Source: Didymodactylos carnosus (taxonomy: Eukaryota > Rotifera > Eurotatoria > Philodinida > Philodinidae). From it: a DNA stretch of 21,200 nucleotides. Below are positions 11,478 through 20,828 of this stretch, in pieces. Location: NCBI GenBank assembly GCA_905250885.1, contig CAJNOQ010003157.1, forward strand, positions 1-21,200. Direction: 5' to 3'. Position numbers and translations under genes: made by a program. The stretch's first letter is position 1, and each line of letters begins with the position of its first letter. The notes beneath the pieces were generated by a model, which searched no databases, was not told the origin of the DNA, and was given only the letters and a program-made list of their open reading frames with translations.

Positions 11478-11689
11478 GGTAGTTTTAGAAAACTACTGTG
11501 TTTATTGAAAACGAATGCACCTTGACCAGAGTTCAAGCTGCTGTTTCACTGTTAACACTTGAGCAGATATTTGACAAAAAAATGAAAGTGAGGTTATTCG
11601 TAATTCAGTTCGCAGAAACTCACCTTTGGTATTTAGACTGTATTAGCCTAAAATAGTTTATCATTTTCTGATCGAAACAGAGATTGGCA

Positions 11690-12080
11690 GGTCCGCTATT
11701 TTTCAGTCTCAGTCCGCCAGTGGCTCAGTCCAAATCAGTCCCAGTCCCTTCAGCATCAGAACGTTTTCAGTCCCAGTCCAGTCTCAGTTCTATAAACAAC
11801 AGTCCCAGATCAGTCCGAGCTAGAAATTTTTTCCCATTCGCTTCTATGATTACATGTTTTGTCCTGTATCTTTTTACCGAAACGACACCGTTTTTTTAAA
11901 TGCCTATATCAAAGGTTTTTCTCTACACTAAAACCCAAAAGTTGAAGGACTGATCTAAAAAATCGGTCACACCTGCGAAAATAATCAGTTCTCAGTCAAG
12001 TCTCAGTCCACTGGGTGTGTTCACCCTCAGTCTTCCAGTCTGTAAGAAAAAGCTTATCAGTCCGGACTCAGTCATAGCTT
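11690..12080 (+). repeat. CAGTC(C/T)-rich low-complexity block
   Basis: Two clusters (about 11703-11820 and 11987-12075) are packed with the motif CAGTC, often as CAGTCCCAGTCC or CAGTCTCAGTCC, separated by an ordinary AT-rich stretch. Spacing is irregular, so it is a degenerate short-unit repeat, not a clean tandem array. The small Ser/Gln-rich frame over it (11684-11899) is a product of the repeat. It lies wholly between the two 215-bp repeats. Confidence 0.7.
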
Positions 12081-12258
12081 GGAGTTCGACTTGTCCATCT
12101 CTGCATCGAACTACAATTCTAGAAATTTAACCGAGATAACACTGCTTATTCTACAAATGCTTCTTACTCCAAATAAAATGTGATAGTATGAATTTCTGTT
12201 CAACATATCGTGCACCAATGTAATTGTATCTATAGCTACAAATCCATTTGATTTCCTT

Positions 12259-12473
12259 AACGCAGGTCGTGTCGCTAAAATTGAAGATTTTGCAAAATTT
12301 GTTGTTGTTAATATCTAAATCGCGCCTGTCCGTCTATTATCATTATTAATCGAAAAAACAACAATTAGTTAACTAACTAACAATAATTTATTCGATCAGC
12401 TGATTCTCTCTCTATCATACACTGTTGTTCTTTGTGATTATTATTAATTAGTATGCGATCACTCTTAAATCGA
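12259..12473 (+). repeat. 215-bp direct repeat, downstream copy (KLHL10 leader)
   Basis: The partner of 11263-11477. Its last 21 bases are the start codon and the following six codons of the KLHL10 gene, so the repeat straddles the boundary between leader and coding sequence. Its left edge falls at a good splice-acceptor-like sequence (TTGATTTCCTTAACGCAG, ending 12265). Confidence 0.95.
12431..12452 (+). promoter_or_regulatory. Acceptor-like TAG one base before the KLHL10 start codon
   Basis: A T-rich run ends TTATTAATTAG at 12451, followed by T and the ATG. This resembles the acceptors of this gene's own introns (for example TTTTTATTTAG at 14379). It could be the 3' end of a leader intron or an outron for spliced-leader addition, or it could be chance. 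There is an identical copy in the upstream repeat. Confidence 0.3.
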
Positions 12474-15276
12474 AAAAATTATCCATACATACATAGCGAT
12501 CCAACTCGAAAATTAAGTTCTCTAACATGTGAAATATTGTCCGAATTAAGAAATAGTGGGGAATTTTGTGATGCAACGATTCGAACCGATGATGGACAAA
12601 CTTTTAAAGTTCATCGTGCGATTTTATGTTGTAAGCAATAAACGATAGATATCGTATGGATTAAAACAAAGAATGAACAAAAATGATATGTTTATGAATT
12701 TTCTAGCTTGTAGTCGATTCTTTCGAGCATTATTCACAAATGGAATGAATGAAACAATTGATCGAATCGTTGATATTCATGATATTAAGGGAGAAGTCAT
12801 GAATAGTATTTTAGGTAATATTGAATGTTATATTAATGAAATGTTTGATATATATGCGAGATTTTTCTATTCTCAATTAGATTATGCCTATACTCGAGAA
12901 CCAAAATTGAATAATGACAATATTCATGAAATATTACCAGCTGCTAATCAACTTCAAGTATTAGACTTATTGGATCGATGTCAAGAATATTTAAATGATC
13001 AATTGAATGTTGATAATGTTTTGGGTATACGAGAATTTGCTCAATTTTATTATTGTAAAGATTTGTTAGAAAAAGCCGAATTGTATTTGCTGTAAGTTGA
13101 TAAATGGCTATGTGATATCATATTGGCCACAGTTGGATTAAAGTACCGTTGTAGTGCACATTTCACAGAAGTGGCATTGAAAAGTGATGAATTTTTGGAA
13201 TTAAGATTGGACAAACTGTTAGAAATATTAAGTTCAGATGAATTGAATGTAAAAACTGAAGAACTGGTATTTGATGCTCTCATTCGCTGGATTGACTATG
13301 AAGTCAATGAGAGAAAAGAGGTAGACTATTTATTCGTTATCATTAAAAAAATAATGTAGACATTTTATCGGTTGATGTTTCCTATTTAGCATATTGTAGA
13401 TCTTTTAAAATGTGTTCGATTAGGTTTATTAACAACAAATTTCTTCGTTGAAAAAGTAAAATCACATTGTTATATCGTCAATTCGGAACAATGTAAACCG
13501 TTGGTTATTGATACATTAAAATATTTATACGAATTGGATGTTAATACTCATAAAGTAGTTATTCTTATATTGTTTCATTAACGATAGGTTTTTCTTAATT
13601 TATTGTTTGTTTGTAGGAACTGACCGTTCAAGACCCATTAGCTAGACCGAGAATTCCTCATGTTGTCTTATTTGTTTGTGGTGGTTGGAGTGGTGGATCA
13701 CCAACCTCTGTCATCGAATTATACGATACACGTGCTGATAAATGGTTTCGATTGCCATTCCAAGACAAATGTGAGTTTGAACAAATCAATACTAATGTGT
13801 GTATTATTCACTTATCTTGTCATCTTCGAAGCGCCTAGAGCTTATCATGGTGTCGTTACACTGGGAGGTCAAATTTACGTAATCGGAGGCTAGTATTAAT
13901 GTAACAGAAGTGAACTACCTGAACTATATTTCTTCGTTTCAAAGGATTCGATGGAATGGATTATTTCAATAGTTGTCGATGTTTCGATCCACAACGGTTA
14001 GAATGGTCGGAAATAGCACCAATGAATGTAAAAAGGTATATCAGAAAATGTCAGATATTCAACAGGTTCACTACAAATAATATATTTTGCATAGATGTTA
14101 CGTTAGTGTTGCTGTATTAATAAATCTTATTTACGCCATGGGTGGTTTTGATGGCCATATGCGACAAAATACAGCCGAGAAGTATTCACCAACAGAAAAT
14201 CAATGGCTTTTAATACCACCTATGAATGCTCAGCGATCGGATGCCAGTAGTACAGTTCTGCACGGTAATACAACATGTTTATTTGACATAGTGATCCTTG
14301 TATACTCTATATCCCCAGGTTTCCCATTTCCTATTTTCCATGTTATTGTACGATCGCTATAATTTTTATTTTTATTTAGATAAAATATACATTTGCGGTG
14401 GATTCAATGGACAAGAATGTCTTTCATCATCAGAATTTTATGATCCCATGACAAATCAATGGACTCTAATTGCACCGATGAGACATCGAAGGAGTGGAGT
14501 TGGTGTTATTGCCTATCATAATTGCCTTTATGCATTAGGAGGTAACTAAATGTATCGCACATATATCAGTAATCAAATCGTATTTAAGAGTATACTTCGA
14601 TTATATTCAAAAATCTCTAGTATGCTAGCATACTTGAAACTGGAAGATTTCGATAAGCGTCTTTGAACATATTCATTTCACCAGATTCACTCATTTATCT
14701 CTAATGAGACCATTATTACTTTTTCTGTTGTTGAATCTCTCTGAACGAGCATCTTTTTAATTGTGATTTCAATATGCTCTAATCCTTACAATGTACGATA
14801 CTGATGCTTTATTGTACTCTTTTTCGATTGTCATAGGTTTTAATGGAGCTACAAGACAAAACAGCGGTGAGCGTTATTCTTCATTAACAAATACATGGTC
14901 ATCTATTCCTGAAATGTATAATCCAAGATCAAATTTTGCCGTTGAAGTACTGGATGATTACCTTTTCGTAATTGGTGGTTTTAACGGGGTAACAACAATT
15001 TTTAATGTCGAGTGCTTTGACGATACTACTGAGGAATGGTATGATGCAGCTGATATGAATATTTACCGAAGTGCATTGAGTGCATGTATTCTGTCTGGTT
15101 TAAATACAGTTAGAAATTTAATGAATTTTGCGCCAAAACAAGCCGTTGGAAAAAAGACACAAAACGAACACGCACCTACCATATCAGTACCAGTCATACC
15201 CAGTGGTTTAGTCATTCCAACAGTTACTGTGGGAAATTTATCGAATGCTATTGGTACCGTTCATCAAAACGTCTGA
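12453..15276 (+). CDS. KLHL10: KLHL10-like BTB-BACK-Kelch protein (11 exons, complete)
   Basis: A substrate adaptor for CUL3 ubiquitin ligases; KLHL10 acts in sperm development in mammals and flies. Exons by hand: 12453-12630, 12707-12814, 12881-13091, 13155-13320, 13390-13554, 13617-13770, 13832-13888, 13945-14035, 14095-14264, 14380-14541, 14837-15276. The sum is 1902 nt (633 aa; human KLHL10 is about 608) and every phase joins. BTB occupies about residues 30-150 (FCDATIRT, VHRAILCSCSRFFRALF, DYAYTR), BACK about 155-260, then six kelch repeats from about 285, each with a GG doublet and a conserved Trp (GGWSGGSP, GGFDGMD, GGFDGHM, GGFNGQE, GGFNGAT, GGFNGVT). The last blade ends FNVECFDDTTEEWYDA, close to vertebrate KLHL10. 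The tail (about 60 residues) is not conserved. An in-frame TGA lies six codons before the ATG, fixing the start. Ten introns are 56-295 bp; the seventh uses a GC donor. No frame breaks. Confidence 0.93.
13889..13944 (+). other. GC-AG intron in KLHL10 (intron 7)
   Basis: The reading frame ATC GGA G is followed by GCTAGTATT, and the next exon starts GA TTC GAT after TTTCAAAG. Joined, this gives the kelch doublet in IGGFDG, exactly as the family requires. Using the nearby GT (13892) instead gives an immediate stop at the junction. The donor must therefore be GC, a known minor class, in the context GGAG|GCTAGT. Confidence 0.75.
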
Positions 15277-15315
15277 AAACTGCTAAAATGCGTTTTGTCA
15301 TACTGTGATTCGAAT

Positions 15316-15321
15316 AATAAA
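15316..15321 (+). terminator. AATAAA polyadenylation signal for KLHL10
   Basis: The canonical AATAAA hexamer lies 39 bases after the stop codon and is followed by a GT/T-rich stretch (TGTTATTTGTTTG). The position fits a short 3' UTR. Confidence 0.7.
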
Positions 15322-16600
15322 GTCTCTGCTGTGTTTATTCTGTTATTTGTTTGTTTCTTATATGCAGTTTTTTATGTACTTTATTGGCGTCGGTCATACC
15401 ACTGTATGGGCCAAAATTATCATATCAGTCAAACATGCTGATTTTTCTAATTGTGTTTTCCATGAACTATATTTGTTCATTTAAGATTCCAAGATGTCTT
15501 CTACCTAATAATCGAATATTAGTAGGCTTTGCCGATCAGCATCAGACAATCATAAGGACCTATTTCAGTGGTAAAGCGAACTGAAATCGAGAGAGATTCA
15601 CTAATGAGAGTTGTAGATAAAATGAAACTATACGAAAACAATGCCGTTTTGGGCACAATAATTTGGACTTTCCTGCTTAATTAGGGTCAGTTGAAAGTTG
15701 ATTCCTACTTCATAAGATGCATCTTTGTGGCCGTGTCGTCGTCTAAAAATCTCTAAAATCATACGGTTTAGCGGTACAAACTCCACGGCGAAAATATATC
15801 TTGTCCGAAATGTCGCGGAAACGGCCAAACAGGCCTGCAATTACCGAAAGAGGAACGATCAGAACTTCAAAGTGGCTACTTTCGGACGAAAAGAATCAAA
15901 CGATTTTCTGTGGTGTTGTTGTTGAGATTTTTGTTCTAAACCAGCAGTGCCAAAAAGATTAGCTGATGACACGACGGAGTTACTGCGATATAGGGTGGAA
16001 TAAAATAATGCCACTGAAAACACGAAGGTGAAAACAAACTAGTATAACACGTCAAAGTCAAATACTGCCACTTCTTACTCCACACACATTTATCCTTTCT
16101 CCCGCTCCTTTCAACGGACTTACTTACTGTTCACATAGCATTGAAGACAATAAGTGAAAAAACACCGACAACGTGGGAGATCTGTTATAGAAAATGTTTT
16201 AGGTTACAGTCATATCTATGCATTTCTAAAAGATAATACAGATATGGCAAACATAAATTCATATTTTTGTGTCTACTGTTGACGTTGAAAGTATGAAAAC
16301 AAACAAACATAAGAGACAGATCAAGTTCGAAAGATTGAATAGCAAAACAAACCGGATATATCTGTGTACAGGTACAACAAAGAATAGAATTTTTTCATTT
16401 TCTTTTTTTTAATATATATTAGTCATGCACCGATTATGGATAATTCGATTATTCAACTAAAAGTCAATCAAAGACCTATAGAATAAGAAAATTTTCTCAC
16501 TTAAACCTATCTGATTGTTCATTCACAGACGTGTACCGAGATTAAGACTCTCTCTCTCGTCAGTCATGGGAAGTCTTAGTTAGATATAAAATGGAAGTTT
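15322..16600. other. Noncoding stretch after KLHL10, with a GC-richer island
   Basis: Most is AT-rich with no gene I can support. An island at about 15640-15960 is visibly richer in G and C (for example TGTCGCGGAAACGGCCAAAC). On the minus strand a 51-codon open frame spans 15895-15743 (includes VIAGLFGRFRDISDKIYFRR). It has no ATG at its head and no family I recognise, so it is not called as a gene; an old transposon fragment is possible. Confidence 0.4.
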
Positions 16601-16884
16601 TATTATCGGATGTTCCAGATTAAACGGCACTCTTATGATTTCCTCTACAACTCTTTTTTGTTATGTTTCCAACTCTTAATTAGTTCTTCATTAGATGCGT
16701 CGTCAGCTGCTGCTCTACAACATATTTTTCTAGACCTCAGAAATAAAAAATTAGAGAAAATACTATGAAACTTCAACCTTCATTACTCTGTAACCTAAAA
16801 GCACTTCTATCAATCTTAGTCCTTCATAATTTGCCACATAAAACAAAAAATATTGTAGCCCTTCAAAAGCTCTGTCAGCTGGCT

Positions 16885-16964
16885 AAAGGGTGGGCTCTAA
16901 GTCTTGAAGCTGATGAATATAGGAAACTAAGACTCATCGGCTTCAAGATTAGGGCCCACCCTTT
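16885..16964. repeat. Nested hairpin inside the foldback element
   Basis: AAAGGGTGGGCTCTAAGTCT at the left is mirrored by AGATTAGGGCCCACCCTTT at the right, continuing inward through TTGAAGC and GATGA, with a loop of about 15 bases. Arms are about 33 bp with a few mismatches and a 2-base bulge. Confidence 0.85.
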
Positions 16965-17255
16965 ATATTTAAAATCCTTTATAATCACAAACAATTCAGA
17001 GAGAATCTTTTTTTCTTTTATTGATTTTGCCAAAAATCTTCATTTCTAAACTAGAGTTGTAGAGCACTTATGAAAATTTTTATAATTCAGCCGAAATCAA
17101 ACATTGAGAGGTAGGATTTGTTTTATCTGAAAGCAAAAGAATTTTTCTGCTATATCCAAACAGAGAAAGTTCAATAGGTCCATTTCTTTTCCTTTCTTAA
17201 GGTGAACAAGACAAATTTTCACCTTTCTTCGGTAAGTTTTAATAAAATCGCTTAT

Positions 17256-17291
17256 CGTATGAATAGGTTCAAATCAAACCTATGATATACG
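17256..17291. repeat. Second small hairpin inside the foldback element
   Basis: CGTAT-GA-ATAGGTT is followed by a short loop and AACCTAT-GAT-ATACG. It resembles a tRNA T-arm at first sight, but the loop and stem lengths are wrong. Confidence 0.65.
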
Positions 17292-17560
17292 AAAAGAAAG
17301 GCGACACTTCGGAGCACCAGATCATTCATTTTGATTCCACTTTCCTCCAAACTACCGTGTTCAGAAAAGCTTTTCTTTCGTTGTGTTTTAGGTTACAAAG
17401 TAATGAAGGTTGAAGTTTCATCGTATTTTCTCTAATTTTTTATTTTTGAGGTCTACAAAAATAGCAGCAGCTGACGATGTATCTAATGAAAAACTAATTA
17501 AGAGTTTGGTGTACAGGAAATACTAAGAGTGCCATTTAATCTGGGACGCCCAATATGATA

Positions 17561-18724
17561 CGAACGATATTATGAGTTTTCACATATAAATATCAATAGC
17601 CTATTGTATACATTACAAGACACCAGAAACAGCTGAACGGTCCTTTTTTCATTTTGATCTGTTTGTTCATGTACGATCTATTTTGCTAGCTAATTTAAGG
17701 ACAACCATTCCATTTTTTCCTCTTAACGAACTTCGTTTCAGTAAACATGTCTCAGCTCGGTAAGTAACAACAGCAGTGAAGAAATAATTTGTAGTTCTAT
17801 AAGATAGGTTATCGAATGAGACACGAAAGAGATTTTGCATACATTGAGCATATTTTTATCGATATAAAGTCTTTTTGGAGTGAAATAGGGTCTTATATGA
17901 CAATGATATTGTAGTTCAGTAAGGATGCACAAAAATATTATTTTGAAGACATATTAGCATTTTATCGAAAGAGGAAGGTGCAGGTTTTGATTACCTTGAT
18001 CTTCTGATTAAAGACTCGGAGAATTTTTGAAAATATTGGCTGATAGAAAATATTCTTGTCGTATTCCATGTTTAACAAAGGAGATGCAATAAATACTCAT
18101 AGAGTTTGAAAGTTGAAAACATCAGCTAAAACTGAAAATTATTAATTTTTTTCTCCGTTGAAGTTCGCAATAATTCTTTTTTCACAGAAATGAATTTAAA
18201 AACAAATAATAAAATCAAAAATCACTGAAAATATCGTTTGTGCTCCAGTTATCTGAATAAATAACGAAACTCTATTTACAAAGGTATGGATAAAAACAAA
18301 CGATGCCATTTTTACCTTTATTTTACTTGCATTAGAATAAAAAGTTCGACTAATTTATGCTTAAAGGATAAATATTCATTCAAATTTAGATATTTTATGT
18401 TCCAAATTTGAACATTGCCAAGACATTTTTCTCATACGCATATCAACTTGTCCTGTTTCTTCATGAGCGAAAGATTCTCTCTTATAAAAACTCAGGAGCT
18501 TGCAAATTAGAAAATTAAAAGAGAAGATTTGGTCGATAACATTGAAATTCAAAGAGTCATTTGATGCTTCTGGTTTTTTAACAGAAACTATTAACATCGG
18601 TCCGATCGAATCGTCAACGATTAACATTAGTTTTCGAAAATTCAGTTTAAGTGAAAACCTGTTTTTTGAAAGATATGAAGTTGTAACCAAGAAAAAAGCT
18701 TTTCATAACGCATGTTTTTAGAAT
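17561..18724. other. AT-rich stretch without a recognised gene
   Basis: Only short overlapping open frames on opposite strands occur (near 18376-18721). They lack family resemblance and splice-linked neighbours. I see no structure beyond base composition. Confidence 0.5.
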
Positions 18725-19720
18725 GTGCGCTCTAATGCTTTCTTAAAAACACTTTATTTGAATGGTACACTTATTATGTTCACTGTCGTAGAGCGCTAAA
18801 AAGTAGATTAACTAATAGGGTTGATAAAGAGAAATATCGGTCGGCACTACCAGCAGATATTTTAGTAAAATTGAGAAGACTAAGAAAGATCAAGAATGGC
18901 TATTATGGGCATCGGAACCCCTTTAATAGATGTATAGAAGAGAAAGCAATGATTAGAACATTAGAGAGAAAGAGAGAGGTAAGAAATGAAATGTACAAAC
19001 ACCGCTCAAACCGGTGGAGTAAATTTTAGCATCCATTCAGAAGCACCACGATAAAGAGAATCCAATATTTTGGTCTTATTTAGGACGGATTTATCGCAAA
19101 AAGGTAGTACCATTCTCATATCTGATGATAGGAAATACCATAGTGTCCGAGCCAAAAGTACTGTTAAAAGAATTGTATAGATATTATGAGGAGCAAGGTA
19201 AGCCACCTGTGTTAGATTTACAAGATAAACACGATAAGCAGTGTATGGAGGAGTATACGACGATTTAAGTGAAATGAATAAAATTAAGGACTTAGTTATA
19301 CCAACAGGAGTATGAGAAGTAAAAAAATACATGAACGGATTAAAACCAAAAAAATCAGCGGATATAGATGAAATTTCTAATTTTATGCTCAGACTATTGG
19401 CAATAGGCTATATTGGGTGTTTGAGAAGGTGCATCGACAAGTGGTTAAAAAATAGTTTTTACCCCGACGAGTGGAAGATAGCAAAGATTGTAACTTTAAA
19501 TAAGTTGAAATTCGGAGTTCCTTCGTGTGATCAAACGTGTCCTATTTGATTATTATCTACTCACTCTAAAATATATGAAAAAATTATATTACATCGAATT
19601 CAGAACTGGTCCGATACGAATGAAATTATTCCCGACCAACAGTCAGGTTTTAGACCTAAATGCTTACTGCCCACTAAAGTTCTCTCAATACACCAAGAAA
19701 TTATGAATAACAATGAATAA
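18725..19720 (+). pseudogene. Decayed non-LTR retrotransposon reverse transcriptase (N-terminal part)
   Basis: Read across frames, the sequence gives the region before and at the start of a LINE-type reverse transcriptase. There is a basic helical linker (KLRRLRKIKNGYYGHRNPF, then VRNEMYKHRSNRW), FWSYLGRIYRKK, YMNGLKPKKSADIDEISN (family norm: GLKPKKSPGIDGI), CIDKWLKNSFYPDEWKIAKI, LLSTHSKIYEKIILHRI and PDQQSGFRP. It is broken by an in-frame TAG at 19027-19029, a frame change near 19030-19050, another near 19255, a TGA near 19310, TGA at 19547-19549 and TAA at 19718-19720. The catalytic palm with its YADD box is absent downstream. Dead and truncated. The clade (Jockey/CR1-like versus another) is not settled. 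Confidence 0.85.
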
Positions 19721-19988
19721 ACAAGGACAACCGAAGAAACAAGTCGATCATCTACAAGCTCAATGGTACTGGAAATCGAATTTCAATCCATGATCGGTGA
19801 ATGAAATGCAATAATGTTTTGAGCGTACCTGAGGCATTTTTACTCGGGAAAAAACGACACTTCACACATGGATAGACCGGACATTTATCGATTTACTAAT
19901 GTAAAAATCTTGTTAAAGTTCAATAAGATTAATTAGTGTTCATCAATTTCCAGAGAGCTCCTATCGAATTGCAGTTAGTGTATCTCGC

Positions 19989-20043
19989 TGGGGTAATTAT
20001 GGACAGTCCAGCAAAAGTGCCCGGAAGAAAGTAAAACAACTTT
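19989..20043 (+). repeat. About 55-bp direct repeat, copy 1
   Basis: Begins TGGGGTAATTATGGACA, then CCGG..GA..GTAAAACAACTT. Copy 2 starts 222 bp downstream. The first 17 bases are identical and the rest is roughly 70% similar by eye. Confidence 0.7.
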
Positions 20044-20210
20044 TTTTCAACGGCAAAGTTTTACCTTTCTGATTAAAATTATATTATCTTGTAGAAAAGT
20101 TTGAGCTCTGTCTACCTTGTAAATTGCTAGTCCTTTGGACACATCTTTGATTAATTAATTAGAAATTACGAAAATAAACGAACATAGTCGTTTTTTTTAA
20201 TTTTCTTGCT

Positions 20211-20266
20211 TGGGGTAATTATGGACACTCCCTGCAAATCGCACGGGATAGACAGAAAACAACTTC
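20211..20266 (+). repeat. About 55-bp direct repeat, copy 2
   Basis: Same 17-base head as copy 1, then CTCCCTGCAAATCGCACGGG and AGAAAACAACTT. A shorter echo (TTTATGGACACTC) is seen at about 20607 inside the adjacent TIR element. The motif could be a decayed transposon end. Confidence 0.7.
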
Positions 20267-20493
20267 TGCTGTCGTTCAGAAACCGATTTTTATACCATGC
20301 TAAACGGCACAATTGTTCAGAACCATGAGCTCTATCATATATGTAAAAACAGGATAAAAAAAGCGTATTTTCGTCGTTTCCGTGGATATATAAATACTGC
20401 TGTCTTTCGTTCATTAAAATTAAAAGAAAAATTTAATTAGAACTTTAATTAACAATCAGCCCACGAATAAGTTCAACTTTTCATAAATCTCGT

Positions 20494-20828
20494 ACAGTTC
20501 TCTTCATGTTACATCAAACGTTTTTTCTAAAACCGCCCACCTAAGGTCAGCTGTCTTACTCGACGGCTAATCGAAACATCCAAAGTGACTATGTTGGAAC
20601 ACGAGATTTATGGACACTCAATCAAAATTTATCGGTGTATGGTGTTATAGTTTATTCAAAAGTCGTCGACAAATATGTTTGAGTTTTTAACTGTACAAAA
20701 AATTCTATACTGATACCCTATCAACTGTATTGAGATATAATCCCGACTCTTGACTATTCGCTGGAAAACAGTTGACGCTAGATGGGCTGTTTTAGAAAAA
20801 ACGTTTGATGTAACATGAAGAGAACTGT
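20494..20828. mobile_element. Short TIR element (335 bp), MITE-like
   Basis: ACAGTTCTCTTCATGTTACA at 20494 onward is mirrored exactly by the sequence ending at 20828. The match continues through TCAAACGTTTTTTCTAAAAC with one mismatch in about 45 bases, then more loosely to about 70 bp. The core is noncoding. This is the best-conserved inverted repeat of the window, so probably the youngest. No clear target-site duplication flanks it. Its right end coincides with the start of the endonuclease fragment. Confidence 0.8.

Larger units (their letters stand above)
16601..17560. mobile_element. Foldback element (about 960 bp) with 170-200-bp arms
   Basis: The left arm (16601-16803) and right arm (17388-17560) are inverted copies. 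Shared blocks include CCAGATTAAA, GGCACTCTTA, CTCTTAATTAGTT, TTCATTAGAT, CGTCAGCTGCTGCT, AAATAAAAAATTAGAGAAAA and GAAACTTCAACCTTCATTAC. The right arm lacks about 25-30 bp present in the left. Two further hairpins lie in the core (16885-16964 and 17256-17291). No transposase can be read; the open frame at 16765-17049 runs through an arm and a hairpin and is not a gene. Consistent with a non-autonomous foldback or MITE-type element. Identity between arms by eye is about 85-90%, the second-best conserved of the five inverted repeats here. Confidence 0.8.
19721..20493. other. Noncoding stretch with a repeated TGGGGTAATTATGGACA motif
   Basis: No reverse transcriptase or other coding sequence continues here. 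The only structure is the pair of about 55-bp direct repeats at 19989 and 20211. The small minus-strand frame at 20166-20414 overlaps one of them and has no recognisable similarity. Confidence 0.5.

Noticed and set aside
13050-13283. Minus-strand frame over KLHL10 exons 3-4
   Set aside because: It is a shadow of real coding sequence and crosses an intron of the KLHL10 gene.
15351-15584. 77-codon frame downstream of KLHL10
   Set aside because: Hydrophobic, AT-rich and without family resemblance; it follows the polyadenylation signal and shows no splice link.
16765-17049. 94-codon plus-strand open frame
   Set aside because: It runs through an inverted-repeat arm and a hairpin, and its repeated peptides come from the palindrome.
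17256-17291. tRNA T-arm (GGTTCAAATC)
   Set aside because: The stem does not close on a 7-base loop, and no D-arm, anticodon arm or acceptor stem surrounds it.
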